A DNA stretch of 64,000 nucleotides, from contig MNQK01000030.1 of NCBI GenBank assembly GCA_001915385.1, forward strand, positions 1 through 64,000, read 5' to 3'. The first letter of the stretch is position 1, and the number at the start of each line of letters is the position of its first letter. The notes beneath the pieces were generated by a model, which was not told where the DNA came from, made no database searches, and saw nothing but the letters and a program-made list of their open reading frames with translations. This DNA comes from Bacteroidales bacterium 52_46. Lineage in GTDB: Bacteria; Bacteroidota; Bacteroidia; Bacteroidales; Muribaculaceae. Of this stretch, positions 16,136 through 24,058 are shown one piece after another. The position numbers and the translations under genes were made by a program.

Positions 16136-16585
16136 TTACCCTAACAGCTCCTTCACCTTGGCGGAGATGGCGCGGCCGTCGGCACGGCCTGCAAGCGCCT
16201 TGCTTGCCACGCCCATCACCTTGCCCATCATCTTTGCGTCGGTGGCGCCCACCTCGGCGATGATTTTCTTAAGCTCGGCTGTGAGTTCCTCCTCGGTCAA
16301 CTGTTTGGGGAGATATTCCTCTATCACGGCCACCTCGGCAAGCTCGCCGTCAGCGAGATCCTGACGGTTCTGCTCCTGGTAGATAGCCGCACTTTCGCGG
16401 CGCTGCTTCGCCATTTTCACAAGCACCTTGGTAGCGGCCTCATCGCTCAGCGTGCCGTCGCCCCCCTTGGCCGTCTTAGCCTCGAGAAACTCTTTCTTGA
16501 TGCCGCGCAATGCCTCCAGACGCACACGATCCTTGGCAAGCATAGCCTTCTTGATATCTTCTGATATTCTGTCAAATAAATCCAT
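16136..16585 (-). CDS. GatB/YqeY domain protein
   Basis: A 149-residue YqeY-like protein: MDLFDRISEDIKKAMLAKDRVRLEALRGIKKE, a central RRESAAIYQEQNRQDLADGE, and the C-terminal EEYLPKQLTEEEL...GKVMGVASKALAGRADGR. The fold matches the tail domain of GatB, which contacts tRNA, but the free-standing protein has no settled function. The start at 16585 fits the family N-terminus; an upstream in-frame ATG is at 16675. It is the first gene of a minus-strand row with serS and the RecD-like helicase. Confidence 0.92.
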   Translation of the reverse strand: MDLFDRISEDIKKAMLAKDRVRLEALRGIKKEFLEAKTAKGGDGTLSDEAATKVLVKMAKQRRESAAIYQEQNRQDLADGELAEVAVIEEYLPKQLTEEELTAELKKIIAEVGATDAKMMGKVMGVASKALAGRADGRAISAKVKELLG

Positions 16586-16701
16586 ATCTGTCACTATATT
16601 TATAAGTACCCGCAAATTTACGCAATTTTTCTTTTTAAAGATGTATATTTCTATATTAAAAACACCATAACGCAAAAATTACGCACATTTCACCCTGCAA
16701 A

Positions 16702-16733
16702 TTTGTCAATGACTACATTTAGAAATATCTTTG
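16702..16733 (+). promoter_or_regulatory. Promoter TTTG-N20-TATCTTTG toward transposase
   Basis: TTTG at 16702-16705 and TATCTTTG at 16726-16733 have exact 20-base spacing. The transcript would pass through the left REP-like hairpin before reaching the transposase at 16947. Confidence 0.65.
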
Positions 16734-16823
16734 CGAAGCTCCATAACCCCAAAAATCCAATGAAAGAGTCCTCCATGTGAGAGCCGCAGCATAATAGCGC
16801 ACATTAACATGGTGTATCGGACG

Positions 16824-16926
16824 GAGAGCCGCAGGCTCGATGGTGTATATATCCCCGTCCGGAGCGACAGCGGAGGGCGGGGGAGCCACTCCCCTCGGAT
16901 TGAGCCCGGGGACCGGGCGAGAGTGT
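16824..16926 (+). repeat. REP-like element, left of transposase
   Basis: Order of parts: hairpin GAGAGCCGCAGGCTC, ATGGTGT, TATCCCCGTCCG, GCGGAGGGCGGGG, second hairpin, and the end box GGGCGAGAGTGT. The last ends 20 bases before the transposase start. Copies with the same order lie at 17401 (inverted) and 17725 (direct). Confidence 0.85.
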
Positions 16927-16946
16927 AAACAATTAACAACATACCA

Positions 16947-17393
16947 ATGAGCAAAACATTAAATCTAATCCATGTAGTATTCGGAACGCATTGCCGCCAC
17001 TCCACACTTAACCCTGAAAACAAAGAACAATTGCACAAAATGATATGCGATTTTCTCAACAAGACGGGTTGCCGCCTGATACGTATTAACTCGATGCCCG
17101 ACCACGTCCATATCCTCATGAACCTGTCACCGGCAATATCGCTTTCCGAAGTCATCGGCAAGCTCAAGGCCAACATGAGCCTATGGATAAAACGTTCCGG
17201 ATTGTTTCCTCTGTTTGAAGGCTGGTGCGAGGGATACTTTGCATGTTCCGTATCTCCGCAAAACAGCGAATCCGTCATCAGCTATATCATAAATCAGGAG
17301 CACCACCATACCTCCAGATCATACCATGACGAAATGAACGGACTATACCTCAAAGCAGGCCTCCAGTGGCATGATAATGAGCTAAATAACTGA
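16947..17393 (+). CDS. IS200-like Y1 (HUH) transposase, REP-associated
   Basis: A 148-residue single-domain Y1 nuclease/transposase. The HUH metal-binding motif is His53-Val-His55 in PDHVHILM, and the catalytic tyrosine is Tyr113 in SVISYIINQEHHH, a form typical of IS200/REP-associated enzymes. Such enzymes cut and join single-stranded DNA at hairpins. The gene is intact and flanked by inverted REP-like elements (16824 and 17401) with a third just beyond, which suggests a REP-associated transposase locus rather than a classical insertion sequence. No accessory TnpB is present. A good promoter lies upstream. Confidence 0.9.
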   Translation: MSKTLNLIHVVFGTHCRHSTLNPENKEQLHKMICDFLNKTGCRLIRINSMPDHVHILMNLSPAISLSEVIGKLKANMSLWIKRSGLFPLFEGWCEGYFACSVSPQNSESVISYIINQEHHHTSRSYHDEMNGLYLKAGLQWHDNELNN

Positions 17394-17400
17394 CATATCT

Positions 17401-17503
17401 ACACTCTCGCCCGCTCCACGGGCTCTCCTGCCGGCTCCCTCGCACCCCGCCCTCCGCTATCGCTACGGACGGGGATATGTACACCATCGAGCCTACGGCT
17501 CTA
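17401..17503 (-). repeat. REP-like element, right of transposase (inverted)
   Basis: The reverse complement of the element at 16824: ACACTCTCGCCC, then CCCCGCCCTCCGC, CGGACGGGGATATGTACACC, and the hairpin GAGCCTACGGCTC. With the left copy it frames the transposase as an inverted pair. Confidence 0.85.
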
Positions 17504-17724
17504 CTGAATGCTATCCACGCGGTACAGGGTGAAAGTGTGCATATCCCCCCTATCCTCCGGTAACATGCCTCGGTATTCCACCGCACCCCTACCCGCAGAC
17601 TTAGATGATATGCACACCCTCCCCGATGCCACGCGGAGAACTGCAGGCTCGATGATGAGACTCCATCACGTCCGAGCAACTTGAGGAGAGCTGCAGAATT
17701 TTGCATACCGGAGAGCGTCATGCT

Positions 17725-17827
17725 GAGAGCCGCAGGCTCGATGGTGTACATATCCCCGTCCGGAGCGACAGCGGAGGGCGGGGGGACCACTCCCCTCGGA
17801 TTGAGCCCGGGGACCTGGCGGGGGTGT
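17725..17827 (+). repeat. REP-like element, third copy
   Basis: In the same orientation as, and nearly identical to, the 16824 copy (GAGAGCCGCAGGCTC to GGCGGGGGTGT). It ends 4 bases before the stop codon of the SemiSWEET gene. The stretch 17504-17724 between copies holds no gene that I recognise, only a partial related segment (CATACCGGAGAGCGTCATG). Confidence 0.85.
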
Positions 17828-17830
17828 ACT

Positions 17831-18139
17831 TCACTCCCTCTCTTCGGGGAGCTTGCCTTGGCGGGCGTCGCGGCGTTTGCGCCAGTCGTTGCGCATCTTC
17901 ATCGCGAAGATTATGGCCGAGCACAGGCCTGTCACCACGTTGGTGATGAGCAGCGGCCAGTTGCCGAGCAATATGCCTTGTATCACGAAAAACAGACTGC
18001 CGAAACCCATCAGCAGGAACGTCGGCACGGCAATGCCCTCGGTATCGTTAGTGCGTATCGTATAAATAGCCTGCGGCAGATAGCCGAATATCATGCAGAC
18101 ACACGCTGCATACCCAACAATAGTAGTTATCATGGTCAT
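17831..18139 (-). CDS. SemiSWEET-type PQ-loop sugar transporter
   Basis: A 102-residue membrane protein with three predicted helices and the PQ motif in YLPQAIYTIRTNDTEGIAVPTF. This is the size of a half-SWEET, which dimerises to carry sugars across the inner membrane by facilitated diffusion. The start at 18139 (MTMITTIVGYAA) is chosen because the preceding frame is AT-rich and does not resemble the family. The last residues are highly charged (KRRDARQGKLPEERE). Its 3' end abuts a REP-like element. Confidence 0.85.
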   Translation of the reverse strand: MTMITTIVGYAACVCMIFGYLPQAIYTIRTNDTEGIAVPTFLLMGFGSLFFVIQGILLGNWPLLITNVVTGLCSAIIFAMKMRNDWRKRRDARQGKLPEERE

Positions 18140-18549
18140 GTAAATTAGAGTGAAAAATTCAAAAATAGCCAATATTATCCGAAAATCCAAATATATTATT
18201 TACAACAATTCCGGCCATGGTTTTGTGCACACGCATTTCACCCAATTTTTAGATTGATACGATATGGCAACGTTCATTCATATTTTATCAGCAAAATTTG
18301 CCATATAGTTTAAAAAAGTTTCCAAAGAGGAATATTTATTCAAATAAACGTATTTTGTACCATTTTTGCAGTAAAAATTTAACAAAAAAACTGCAATCTA
18401 TCTTACTGATTTTTAAAAGTTTTTTATACCTTTGCATTACACGTCCATACAGTGCAGACGCTGCGATGCATTTCCATCGCTTTATACATATCATATCCTA
18501 ACCGACTAATTTACAAATTATCTAAATATTAACCAAAAATCTTATTTTT
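18140..18549. promoter_or_regulatory. Divergent spacer with promoter box at 18427
   Basis: This 410-base AT-rich spacer separates SemiSWEET (minus) and the secreted Ig-like protein (plus). TACCTTTG at 18427-18434 matches the -7 consensus for the latter and implies a leader of about 105 bases. No coding region is seen. Confidence 0.55.
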
Positions 18550-19788
18550 ATGAAGAAATTTTTACTCTCATTAGCCACAGTGCTATGCGCCGGCGCTTTC
18601 GCCTCGGCAGAAGACATCCTTTGGTCTGAAGATTTCTCTACCTACACTGCAAATGCAGTGCCAACCGGCGGCACTTACGATTATAAATGTGTCGGCAACG
18701 GTACAAAAATCTATAATGAAAAATTGGCTGGCGGTACAGCTCCTGAATTACTTGTCGGAAAGAGTGGCGGTTCATTCACTGCAACAATTCCCATGGATGG
18801 CAAGTCCGGAGCCATGACTCTCTCTTACCAAGCTAACTACGACCGTCTTACAGTCACTGTAACAGGTGCCACTCTCGGAGAAAAATCAGTATCCGGCAAT
18901 GCTTATACTTACCCTGTGACAGTTACTTCCGGCACACAAAACATCACCATCGAATTCAAGAATTCCACCAAATCAAATGCACGCCTTGACAACATCAAAC
19001 TTTTCCAAGGCACTGCAAAGTCTCCTGCCGGCCTTTCTTGGGGAACAGCATCTCGCATTGTAACTATCGGGGACGAAAACAATAATTTTCCTACCCTTAC
19101 CAATCCCAACAACCTGAGTGTTACTTATAGCAGTGACAACACAGAGGTTGCTACTATTGATGCAGAAGGCGTAATCACACTTGTTTCCGCAGGCGAGGCA
19201 AACATAACCGCGACATTTGCTGGCAACGACAAATTTGAAGCCGGAGAAGTGACTTATAAACTTACTGTCAAAGCTGGCTCTACTGTTGATATCTCGAATA
19301 CTTATGAAACCGCTTACACGGTAGCAAAAGCATACGAACTTATTGAAGCAGGCGAAGGCCTTGACAAAGCTGTTTATGTAAAAGGTTATATAACCAATAT
19401 TCAGGAAATTTCAACAGCGTTTGGCAACGCCACTTACTCTATCAACGATAATACGACATACGATGCGGCAACTGCACTTGTCATTTACCGTGGCTTCTAT
19501 GGTAATGATGGCGGTACTAATATTAATTTTACTACCGGTGATGAAATAGCTGTAGATGACGTTGTTGTAGTTTATGGGAAATTAAAAAATTATAACGGTT
19601 CCAAACAAATGTCATCAGGCAACTATATCGTTACCCTTAACGGTGGCACAACTGGTGTTGAAGGTATCGAAATCGACGAGAATGCTCCCGTTGAATACTA
19701 CAACCTCCAGGGCGTACGCGTAGAGAACCCCGCAAACGGTCTTTACATCATGCGTCAGGGCGACAAGGTCGTAAAAGTAATCAAATAA
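18550..19788 (+). CDS. Secreted protein with Ig-like and OB-type domains
   Basis: A 412-residue exported protein. The signal peptide is MKKFLLSLATVLCAGAFASA. Residues 22-150 form a beta-sandwich-like part, about 160-245 a BIG2-like Ig domain (ATIDAEGVITLVSAGEANITATFAGND), and about 255-370 an OB-fold-type domain like those in Bacteroidales surface proteins (AVYVKGYITNIQEI...VVVYGKLKNYNG). The tail (YYNLQGVRVENPANGLYIMRQGDKVVKVIK) resembles a short type IX secretion sorting signal. It probably reaches the cell surface. Codon use is more AT-rich than in neighbouring housekeeping genes. Ligand unknown. Confidence 0.8.
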   Translation: MKKFLLSLATVLCAGAFASAEDILWSEDFSTYTANAVPTGGTYDYKCVGNGTKIYNEKLAGGTAPELLVGKSGGSFTATIPMDGKSGAMTLSYQANYDRLTVTVTGATLGEKSVSGNAYTYPVTVTSGTQNITIEFKNSTKSNARLDNIKLFQGTAKSPAGLSWGTASRIVTIGDENNNFPTLTNPNNLSVTYSSDNTEVATIDAEGVITLVSAGEANITATFAGNDKFEAGEVTYKLTVKAGSTVDISNTYETAYTVAKAYELIEAGEGLDKAVYVKGYITNIQEISTAFGNATYSINDNTTYDAATALVIYRGFYGNDGGTNINFTTGDEIAVDDVVVVYGKLKNYNGSKQMSSGNYIVTLNGGTTGVEGIEIDENAPVEYYNLQGVRVENPANGLYIMRQGDKVVKVIK

Positions 19789-19821
19789 TATAGGCCGGCT
19801 CAGTCCGACACGACAACCCAT

Positions 19822-19863
19822 AAAACGGGGTGGCACCTCACGACAGGCGCCACCCCGTTTTGC
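19822..19863 (+). terminator. Terminator after secreted protein
   Basis: A perfect 13-bp stem, AAAACGGGGTGGC / GCCACCCCGTTTT, with a 14-base loop and ending in T-residues. Confidence 0.85.
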
Positions 19864-19875
19864 GTTGAAGGCAAT

Positions 19876-19961
19876 GGGGCGGGGGCGTCTCGCCCCCGTG
19901 GTAATTTCCTGTGATTTTTTACGCGGAGAGAGGATACCACGGGGACGAGACGCTCCCGCTC
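19876..19961. repeat. Large inverted repeat, GGGGGCGTCTCGCCCCC family
   Basis: Arms 19876-19904 and 19936-19961 are as at 13119, with a few changes in the second arm (GGGGACGAGACGCTCCCGC). It lies between converging genes. Confidence 0.9.
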
Positions 19962-20149
19962 CATATATCATGCGTTAAATATTGTTAAGCACACATTTCA
20001 TATATTTTTATACAATCACGCCATAACACATTGAAACCGCCCGAGATACCGCTGCTGATGCCGAATGTGCGACTGCCCGAGGCCGCAATCCGCCCCGAAA
20101 AAATGTATAAAATCATTTTGTCAATTCAAAAATTATTACTTCCTTTGCA

Positions 20150-20222
20150 TGTGTGTTTTTCATAGTATTAGATTAAGATAAAGGTTTAAAGGAAAAGAGT
20201 CGTTGTGAAACGACTCTTTTTT
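20150..20222 (+). ncRNA. Candidate small RNA with its own terminator
   Basis: A short unit: CCTTTGC at 20143-20149 could be a degenerate -7 box. It is followed by a conserved-looking stretch (TTTTTCATAGTATTAGATTA at 20156) and a strong terminator (AAAAGAGTCG / CGACTCTTTT plus T-run, 20193-20222). There is no open reading frame of note. I recall similar promoter-leader-terminator units as Bacteroidales-specific RNA motifs, but cannot confirm a match. The AT-rich segment 19962-20142 before it shows nothing. Confidence 0.4.
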
Positions 20223-20261
20223 ATTGTATTTATACCCCTAAGCAAAGATAAAAAATAACAC

Positions 20262-20284
20262 AACGAGGGCGAGACGCCCTCGCT
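20262..20284. repeat. Half-copy of GGGGGCGTCTCGCCCCC family
   Basis: A single palindromic arm (CGAGGGCGAGACGCCCTCG) right at the 3' end of the acyltransferase gene. Confidence 0.85.
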
Positions 20285-20286
20285 TC

Positions 20287-21372
20287 TTACACCATATACT
20301 TGCCGAGGAACGGTATACGGCGCAGCAGCCACGACACAGCGATGCCGCCGCCCAATCCCACGGCGAATGATACCGGCATCGACGATTCCGGGGCATATCT
20401 CCGAAGCAGGATTCCGCAAAGCAGCCAGTGGGAAAGATATATGCCATAGGAATACCGCGCGATGAAATTGACGACCTTGTCGGCCACACTTCCGAGCGTC
20501 TTCACCCTCACAAGCAGCGAGAAATAGAGTATGGCCGTCACTACCGTAGGAAACGACACCCCGGAAAACCTTATGCATATTCTTTGGAAATCGAAGCTGA
20601 ACGGTATCTGCGACAACAGATACGGCACCACGATGCCTGCGAGAATCATCAGCGAGTAGAGTATTATGAGCTTGCGCGTCCTGACACGGCGGCGCGCCCT
20701 CGACGCTTCGGCATCGTCACCGGCCGACGGGAGCACGTACGACGGAAGTAGCGGCTGCCGGTAGCGGTAGCGCGTGAGGTAGTATCCCGCGATGGCATAC
20801 GGCACCGCATTGAAGAAAAGGACAAAAGGCGTGGACATAGGGTCAATACCGCTGAGCGGTTCGACAAACGGTATAAGCCCGCTTATCAGCCACAATATGA
20901 GCACGTAGTGAAAATGGCGCCGCGAAGCGGTAGCTATCCACGGCGACAGCAACGGCATGACGAGATAAAGCGCCATGATGGCCGGGACAAACCATTTCTG
21001 CAAAAAATTGCCGCTGAGCCAGTACCAGCGTATCTGCATCGCAAGCGTATATTCATTAATCATGCCGAGCCAGTAGTAGCACAGCGCATATATTATCACC
21101 CAGAAAGCAAACGGTACCATTACCCTCACAACCCTGTGCCTGATAAAGTCGGAGTACGAACCCGTGACCGGGAAAAGCAGCGCGCCCGACACCATGAAAA
21201 ACAGCACGGCGTCGGGGTTGATGAGCAGCCTCATGAAATAATTGGTGTGGGGGTCGAGATCGCGGGCAAGCGTATGGTCGAGCACCACCATGACGATAGC
21301 CACGGCGCGAATAAGATTGAGCGAGAAAAGCTGCTTATGGGTGCCCCGGTCGTTGCGGGCTATTGATTTCAT
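20287..21372 (-). CDS. Acyltransferase 3 family membrane protein
   Basis: A 361-residue integral membrane O-acyltransferase with about ten helices. The N-terminal LNLIRAVAIVMVVLDHTLA has the family's conserved Arg and His, and the C-terminal IARYSYGIYLSHWLLCG is the second signature. Such enzymes usually acetylate surface sugars. It is the last gene of a minus-strand row after GH13 and WYL genes, 34 bases behind the WYL gene, so it may modify a glycan related to that locus; the substrate is not known. Confidence 0.85.
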   Translation of the reverse strand: MKSIARNDRGTHKQLFSLNLIRAVAIVMVVLDHTLARDLDPHTNYFMRLLINPDAVLFFMVSGALLFPVTGSYSDFIRHRVVRVMVPFAFWVIIYALCYYWLGMINEYTLAMQIRWYWLSGNFLQKWFVPAIMALYLVMPLLSPWIATASRRHFHYVLILWLISGLIPFVEPLSGIDPMSTPFVLFFNAVPYAIAGYYLTRYRYRQPLLPSYVLPSAGDDAEASRARRRVRTRKLIILYSLMILAGIVVPYLLSQIPFSFDFQRICIRFSGVSFPTVVTAILYFSLLVRVKTLGSVADKVVNFIARYSYGIYLSHWLLCGILLRRYAPESSMPVSFAVGLGGGIAVSWLLRRIPFLGKYMV

Positions 21373-21406
21373 AATTTATGAGATTACAGTTTAATATTGT
21401 ATTCCT

Positions 21407-22300
21407 CTAATCATAGTTTGCGAGCGACGCGCGCAGCGATGTCGTCACAATGGCACGAAGTTCGGCGGGACGCACTACGGTGACCGACGGACCGTACGAC
21501 AGCAGTTCCTGCACGAAGTCTTCCGAAATCTTGATGCGGTAGGAGAAGAGCGAGTAGCCGTCAGACACGGTCTCCTGCTGCGACCGGTGAAGCGGCAGCG
21601 CGCGGAAATACTTTGCCTGACGGGCGTCGACGCGCAGTATCACCTCCTTTACCTCACCCTGGTTGAACACTATGCCGTAGCTGTCGCGGAAATAGGCCGA
21701 CGCGTCGAAATAGCCGGGTATGGTGTAGCTGTCGTCGGTGACACGCATCGACACTATGCGGTCGAGCGCGTAGGTCTTGATCTTATCCTCGGCGGTATTC
21801 AGCCCGGTGACATACCACCGCTGGCGGAATATCTTGAGGAAATAGGGGTGTAGCACGATGTCGCGGTGGGGCGTGCGGCGCGTGTAGGGCTGATAGTCCA
21901 TCACCACCGTACGGTGCTCCCTGAGGGCGCTGACCATCGGCGGAAGATACTCGCGCGCCGACGGCACCTCCTCGAGGAATATCTTGTCGGCCACGTCGCG
22001 CGAGTCGCTCAGCAGGTTGGTCATCGCCGCCGAGTTGAGCAGCCAGTCGGTGATGCCCTCGGCGGCGGGACTGTCGTCACCGATGGAGTAGGTGTTGTCG
22101 GCGGGATTGAACGTGATGGTGATGTTGAAAAGCTCCTCGATGGCGGCGCGGTAGTTGTAGAACGTGCGGCGCGGCAACGGCGAGCCGTCGGAATATATCG
22201 ACCGTTTCCATGCCTCGTCGAGCTGCCGGCGCGTTATCGTGCCGTAGCGGCGTATCGTGTCGACGAGCCATATATAGCGTGACAGCAGGTTGCGGGCCAT
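21407..22300 (-). CDS. WYL-domain transcriptional regulator
   Basis: A 297-residue regulator. The N-terminal half (about residues 1-75) is a winged helix-turn-helix-like DNA-binding domain (RYGTITRRQLDEAWKRS). The WYL domain follows from about 125 (HRTVVMDYQPYTRRTPHRDIVLHPYFLKIFRQRWYVTGLN). The C-terminal WCX-like part is VKEVILRVDARQAKYFRALPLH. WYL proteins sense ligands, often nucleic acids or nucleotides. The ATG overlaps the GH13 stop codon by one base (TGATG), which suggests translational coupling. WYL regulators often sit beside defence genes, but none is seen here. Confidence 0.88.
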   Translation of the reverse strand: MARNLLSRYIWLVDTIRRYGTITRRQLDEAWKRSIYSDGSPLPRRTFYNYRAAIEELFNITITFNPADNTYSIGDDSPAAEGITDWLLNSAAMTNLLSDSRDVADKIFLEEVPSAREYLPPMVSALREHRTVVMDYQPYTRRTPHRDIVLHPYFLKIFRQRWYVTGLNTAEDKIKTYALDRIVSMRVTDDSYTIPGYFDASAYFRDSYGIVFNQGEVKEVILRVDARQAKYFRALPLHRSQQETVSDGYSLFSYRIKISEDFVQELLSYGPSVTVVRPAELRAIVTTSLRASLANYD

Positions 22301-23730
22301 CAGAGTACAGTGAAACTCGGCACGAGTGCCTCGACCTTGATCGGTTTCTTCACCGACGGGAATTTAAGCGTCACCGGCTTGTCGGAGAATATGACGGCCA
22401 CTTTGTTGTCTGACTCGGGGTCGCGTTTGGTCACTACGAGTATGTCGGCGCCGTTGTGGCCGCGCATCGTGGTGAACGAAGCCTCGCCGCGCCACATCGC
22501 CGGATTGTCGGCGCGGAATTTCATCGCCTCGGCCACGAAGTCGCGGAGGTCGGCTTCCTGCGCGTTGCGGGGCGAGAGATGGCCTGTGGTACGCGCTATG
22601 TTGTCGGGCTGCGCGCCCTTCGACTCGAGCGAACGGTCGGCGAACTCGTCACCGTAATATAATGTAATCGGGCCGGAGTAGGCGGCAAGGATGCCGTGGC
22701 GCAGTTTCAGCTTGTCGTAATACTGCGGGTCGGCGGGGTCGAAATGGTCGGCCAGACGGTAGCCGTCGTGGTTGGAGAGATAGAGGTTGGGCATCACGCT
22801 GTCGTTGAGATAGCCGCGGGCGGTAGGAGGCGCGAGAGTGGTGATGATGTCGGTCCAGCCGTTTTCAAGCCCGGCGGTTTTCACGTCCTGCATCGGACCC
22901 GATATGCGCTCCTTGCCGTCGAAGTCGAAGGCGCTCAGCAGGCCGCCGTCGCGGTATACGCCGCGGTTTATCACGTCGGCGTCGCCCCAGTCCTCGCCTA
23001 CCATATAGCCCAAAGTGCCCCATTTCTCGCCGCGAGCTTTGCGTGCAGCGGTAAGGTCCTCCACGGCGCCGCGTATCTCAAGCCAGTAGTTGTGGCCCCC
23101 CTGAGTGGCCTGGTATGCCTGGTCCAGACGCCAGCCGTCCACGCCGTAGCGGTCAATGTAATATGTGGCAACCTCCTTGATATAGTCGAGCGAGCCGGGA
23201 TATGCGATATTGCCCGTGCCCCCCTGCTCGCCGCGGTCGGAATATACCTGCACCGTTTCGAGCGTATAGCCCGAAGGCGACGGGGTGGTGACACCGCCGT
23301 GGTGGCCGAACACGCCGTCAAGTATCACGTACATGCCCAGGCTGTGAGCCTTGTCGACAAGTTCCTTGAAGTCGGCCTCGGTGCCGAAATGGGGGTCGAT
23401 TTTGAAGTAATCGTTGGTAAAATAGCCGGTGGCCTGGAGTTTTTCGCCGCCGGAAGCCGTAGAACTGTCAAATATCGGCGTCATCCAGATGGCATTTGCC
23501 CCGAGCGATCTGATTGAGTCGAGCGAATTGATGATGCCGCGCAGATTGCCGTTCTTGCGGGCGTCGTCGGGACCCCACATGGCGTTGTAGCCCGGTGCGC
23601 CGTCGGGATCGTGCTGGTACGACGCCACCATTACCTGATAGATTGTTAATGCACGCGGGTCGGGATTCTGCGCGATGGCCTTCCCGAAAATAAATGCGAA
23701 AAGTGTAAGAATGATACTCTTGGTTTTCAT
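22300..23730 (-). CDS. Alpha-amylase family glycoside hydrolase (GH13)
   Basis: A 476-residue exported GH13 enzyme with signal peptide MKTKSIILTLFAFIFGKAIAQ. The barrel motifs are YVILDGVFGHH, DGWRLDQA (nucleophile Asp203), YMVGEDWGD (acid/base Glu246) and LSNHDG (Asp322), so the catalytic triad is complete. A C-terminal beta domain follows. It should act on alpha-glucans such as maltodextrin in the periplasm or at the surface. No Sus transport genes are nearby. It starts the operon GH13-WYL-acyltransferase, transcribed away from asnA. Confidence 0.9.
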   Translation of the reverse strand: MKTKSIILTLFAFIFGKAIAQNPDPRALTIYQVMVASYQHDPDGAPGYNAMWGPDDARKNGNLRGIINSLDSIRSLGANAIWMTPIFDSSTASGGEKLQATGYFTNDYFKIDPHFGTEADFKELVDKAHSLGMYVILDGVFGHHGGVTTPSPSGYTLETVQVYSDRGEQGGTGNIAYPGSLDYIKEVATYYIDRYGVDGWRLDQAYQATQGGHNYWLEIRGAVEDLTAARKARGEKWGTLGYMVGEDWGDADVINRGVYRDGGLLSAFDFDGKERISGPMQDVKTAGLENGWTDIITTLAPPTARGYLNDSVMPNLYLSNHDGYRLADHFDPADPQYYDKLKLRHGILAAYSGPITLYYGDEFADRSLESKGAQPDNIARTTGHLSPRNAQEADLRDFVAEAMKFRADNPAMWRGEASFTTMRGHNGADILVVTKRDPESDNKVAVIFSDKPVTLKFPSVKKPIKVEALVPSFTVL

Positions 23731-23979
23731 ATTGTTGATTTATAGATTAATCTCCACAAATATAATAATTATTCCCAAATAATGCACCCATCCCGCCCAA
23801 TTTAGCTAAATTAGCGCGAAAGCTACGCTACTATAATAGCTAAAATAGCTATCATAGCTATCATAGCTATCATAGCGCCCTCCGGTGTAGGGCTGCTCCC
23901 CGGAGCAGCCGCCCACACCCCGCCGCGCCACCCATCATGCCACCAATTCCATTTTTCTCATATCATTTTGCAAAAATAA
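23731..23979. repeat. Divergent spacer with AGCTATCAT array and hairpin
   Basis: The spacer upstream of both GH13 and asnA. It holds a tandem AGCTATCAT array (about 23838-23876, period 9) and a hairpin GGCTGCTCC/GGAGCAGCC at 23889-23908 in a GC-rich patch. No gene is seen. Confidence 0.7.
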
Positions 23980-24011
23980 TTTGCATAATCCAAGCATTAT
24001 GCTTATCTTTG
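23980..24011 (+). promoter_or_regulatory. Promoter TTTG-N20-TATCTTTG for asnA
   Basis: TTTG at 23980-23983 and TATCTTTG at 24004-24011 have exact 20-base spacing. The leader to the asnA start is about 40 bases. Confidence 0.8.
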
Positions 24012-24058
24012 CAACAATTCAATTTACATTTTGCAATCAAATCTTAAAAACATCAAAT

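Noticed and set aside
16706..17278. A 190-codon minus-strand frame over the transposase
   Set aside because: It is antisense to the Y1 enzyme and runs through the REP-like element.
16947..17393. The Y1 gene as part of a TnpA-TnpB (IS605-type) element
   Set aside because: No TnpB or RNA-guided nuclease gene follows; only hairpin elements do.
17681..18148. A 155-codon plus-strand frame over the third REP-like element and SemiSWEET
   Set aside because: It reads repeat DNA and the antisense of a recognised membrane protein.
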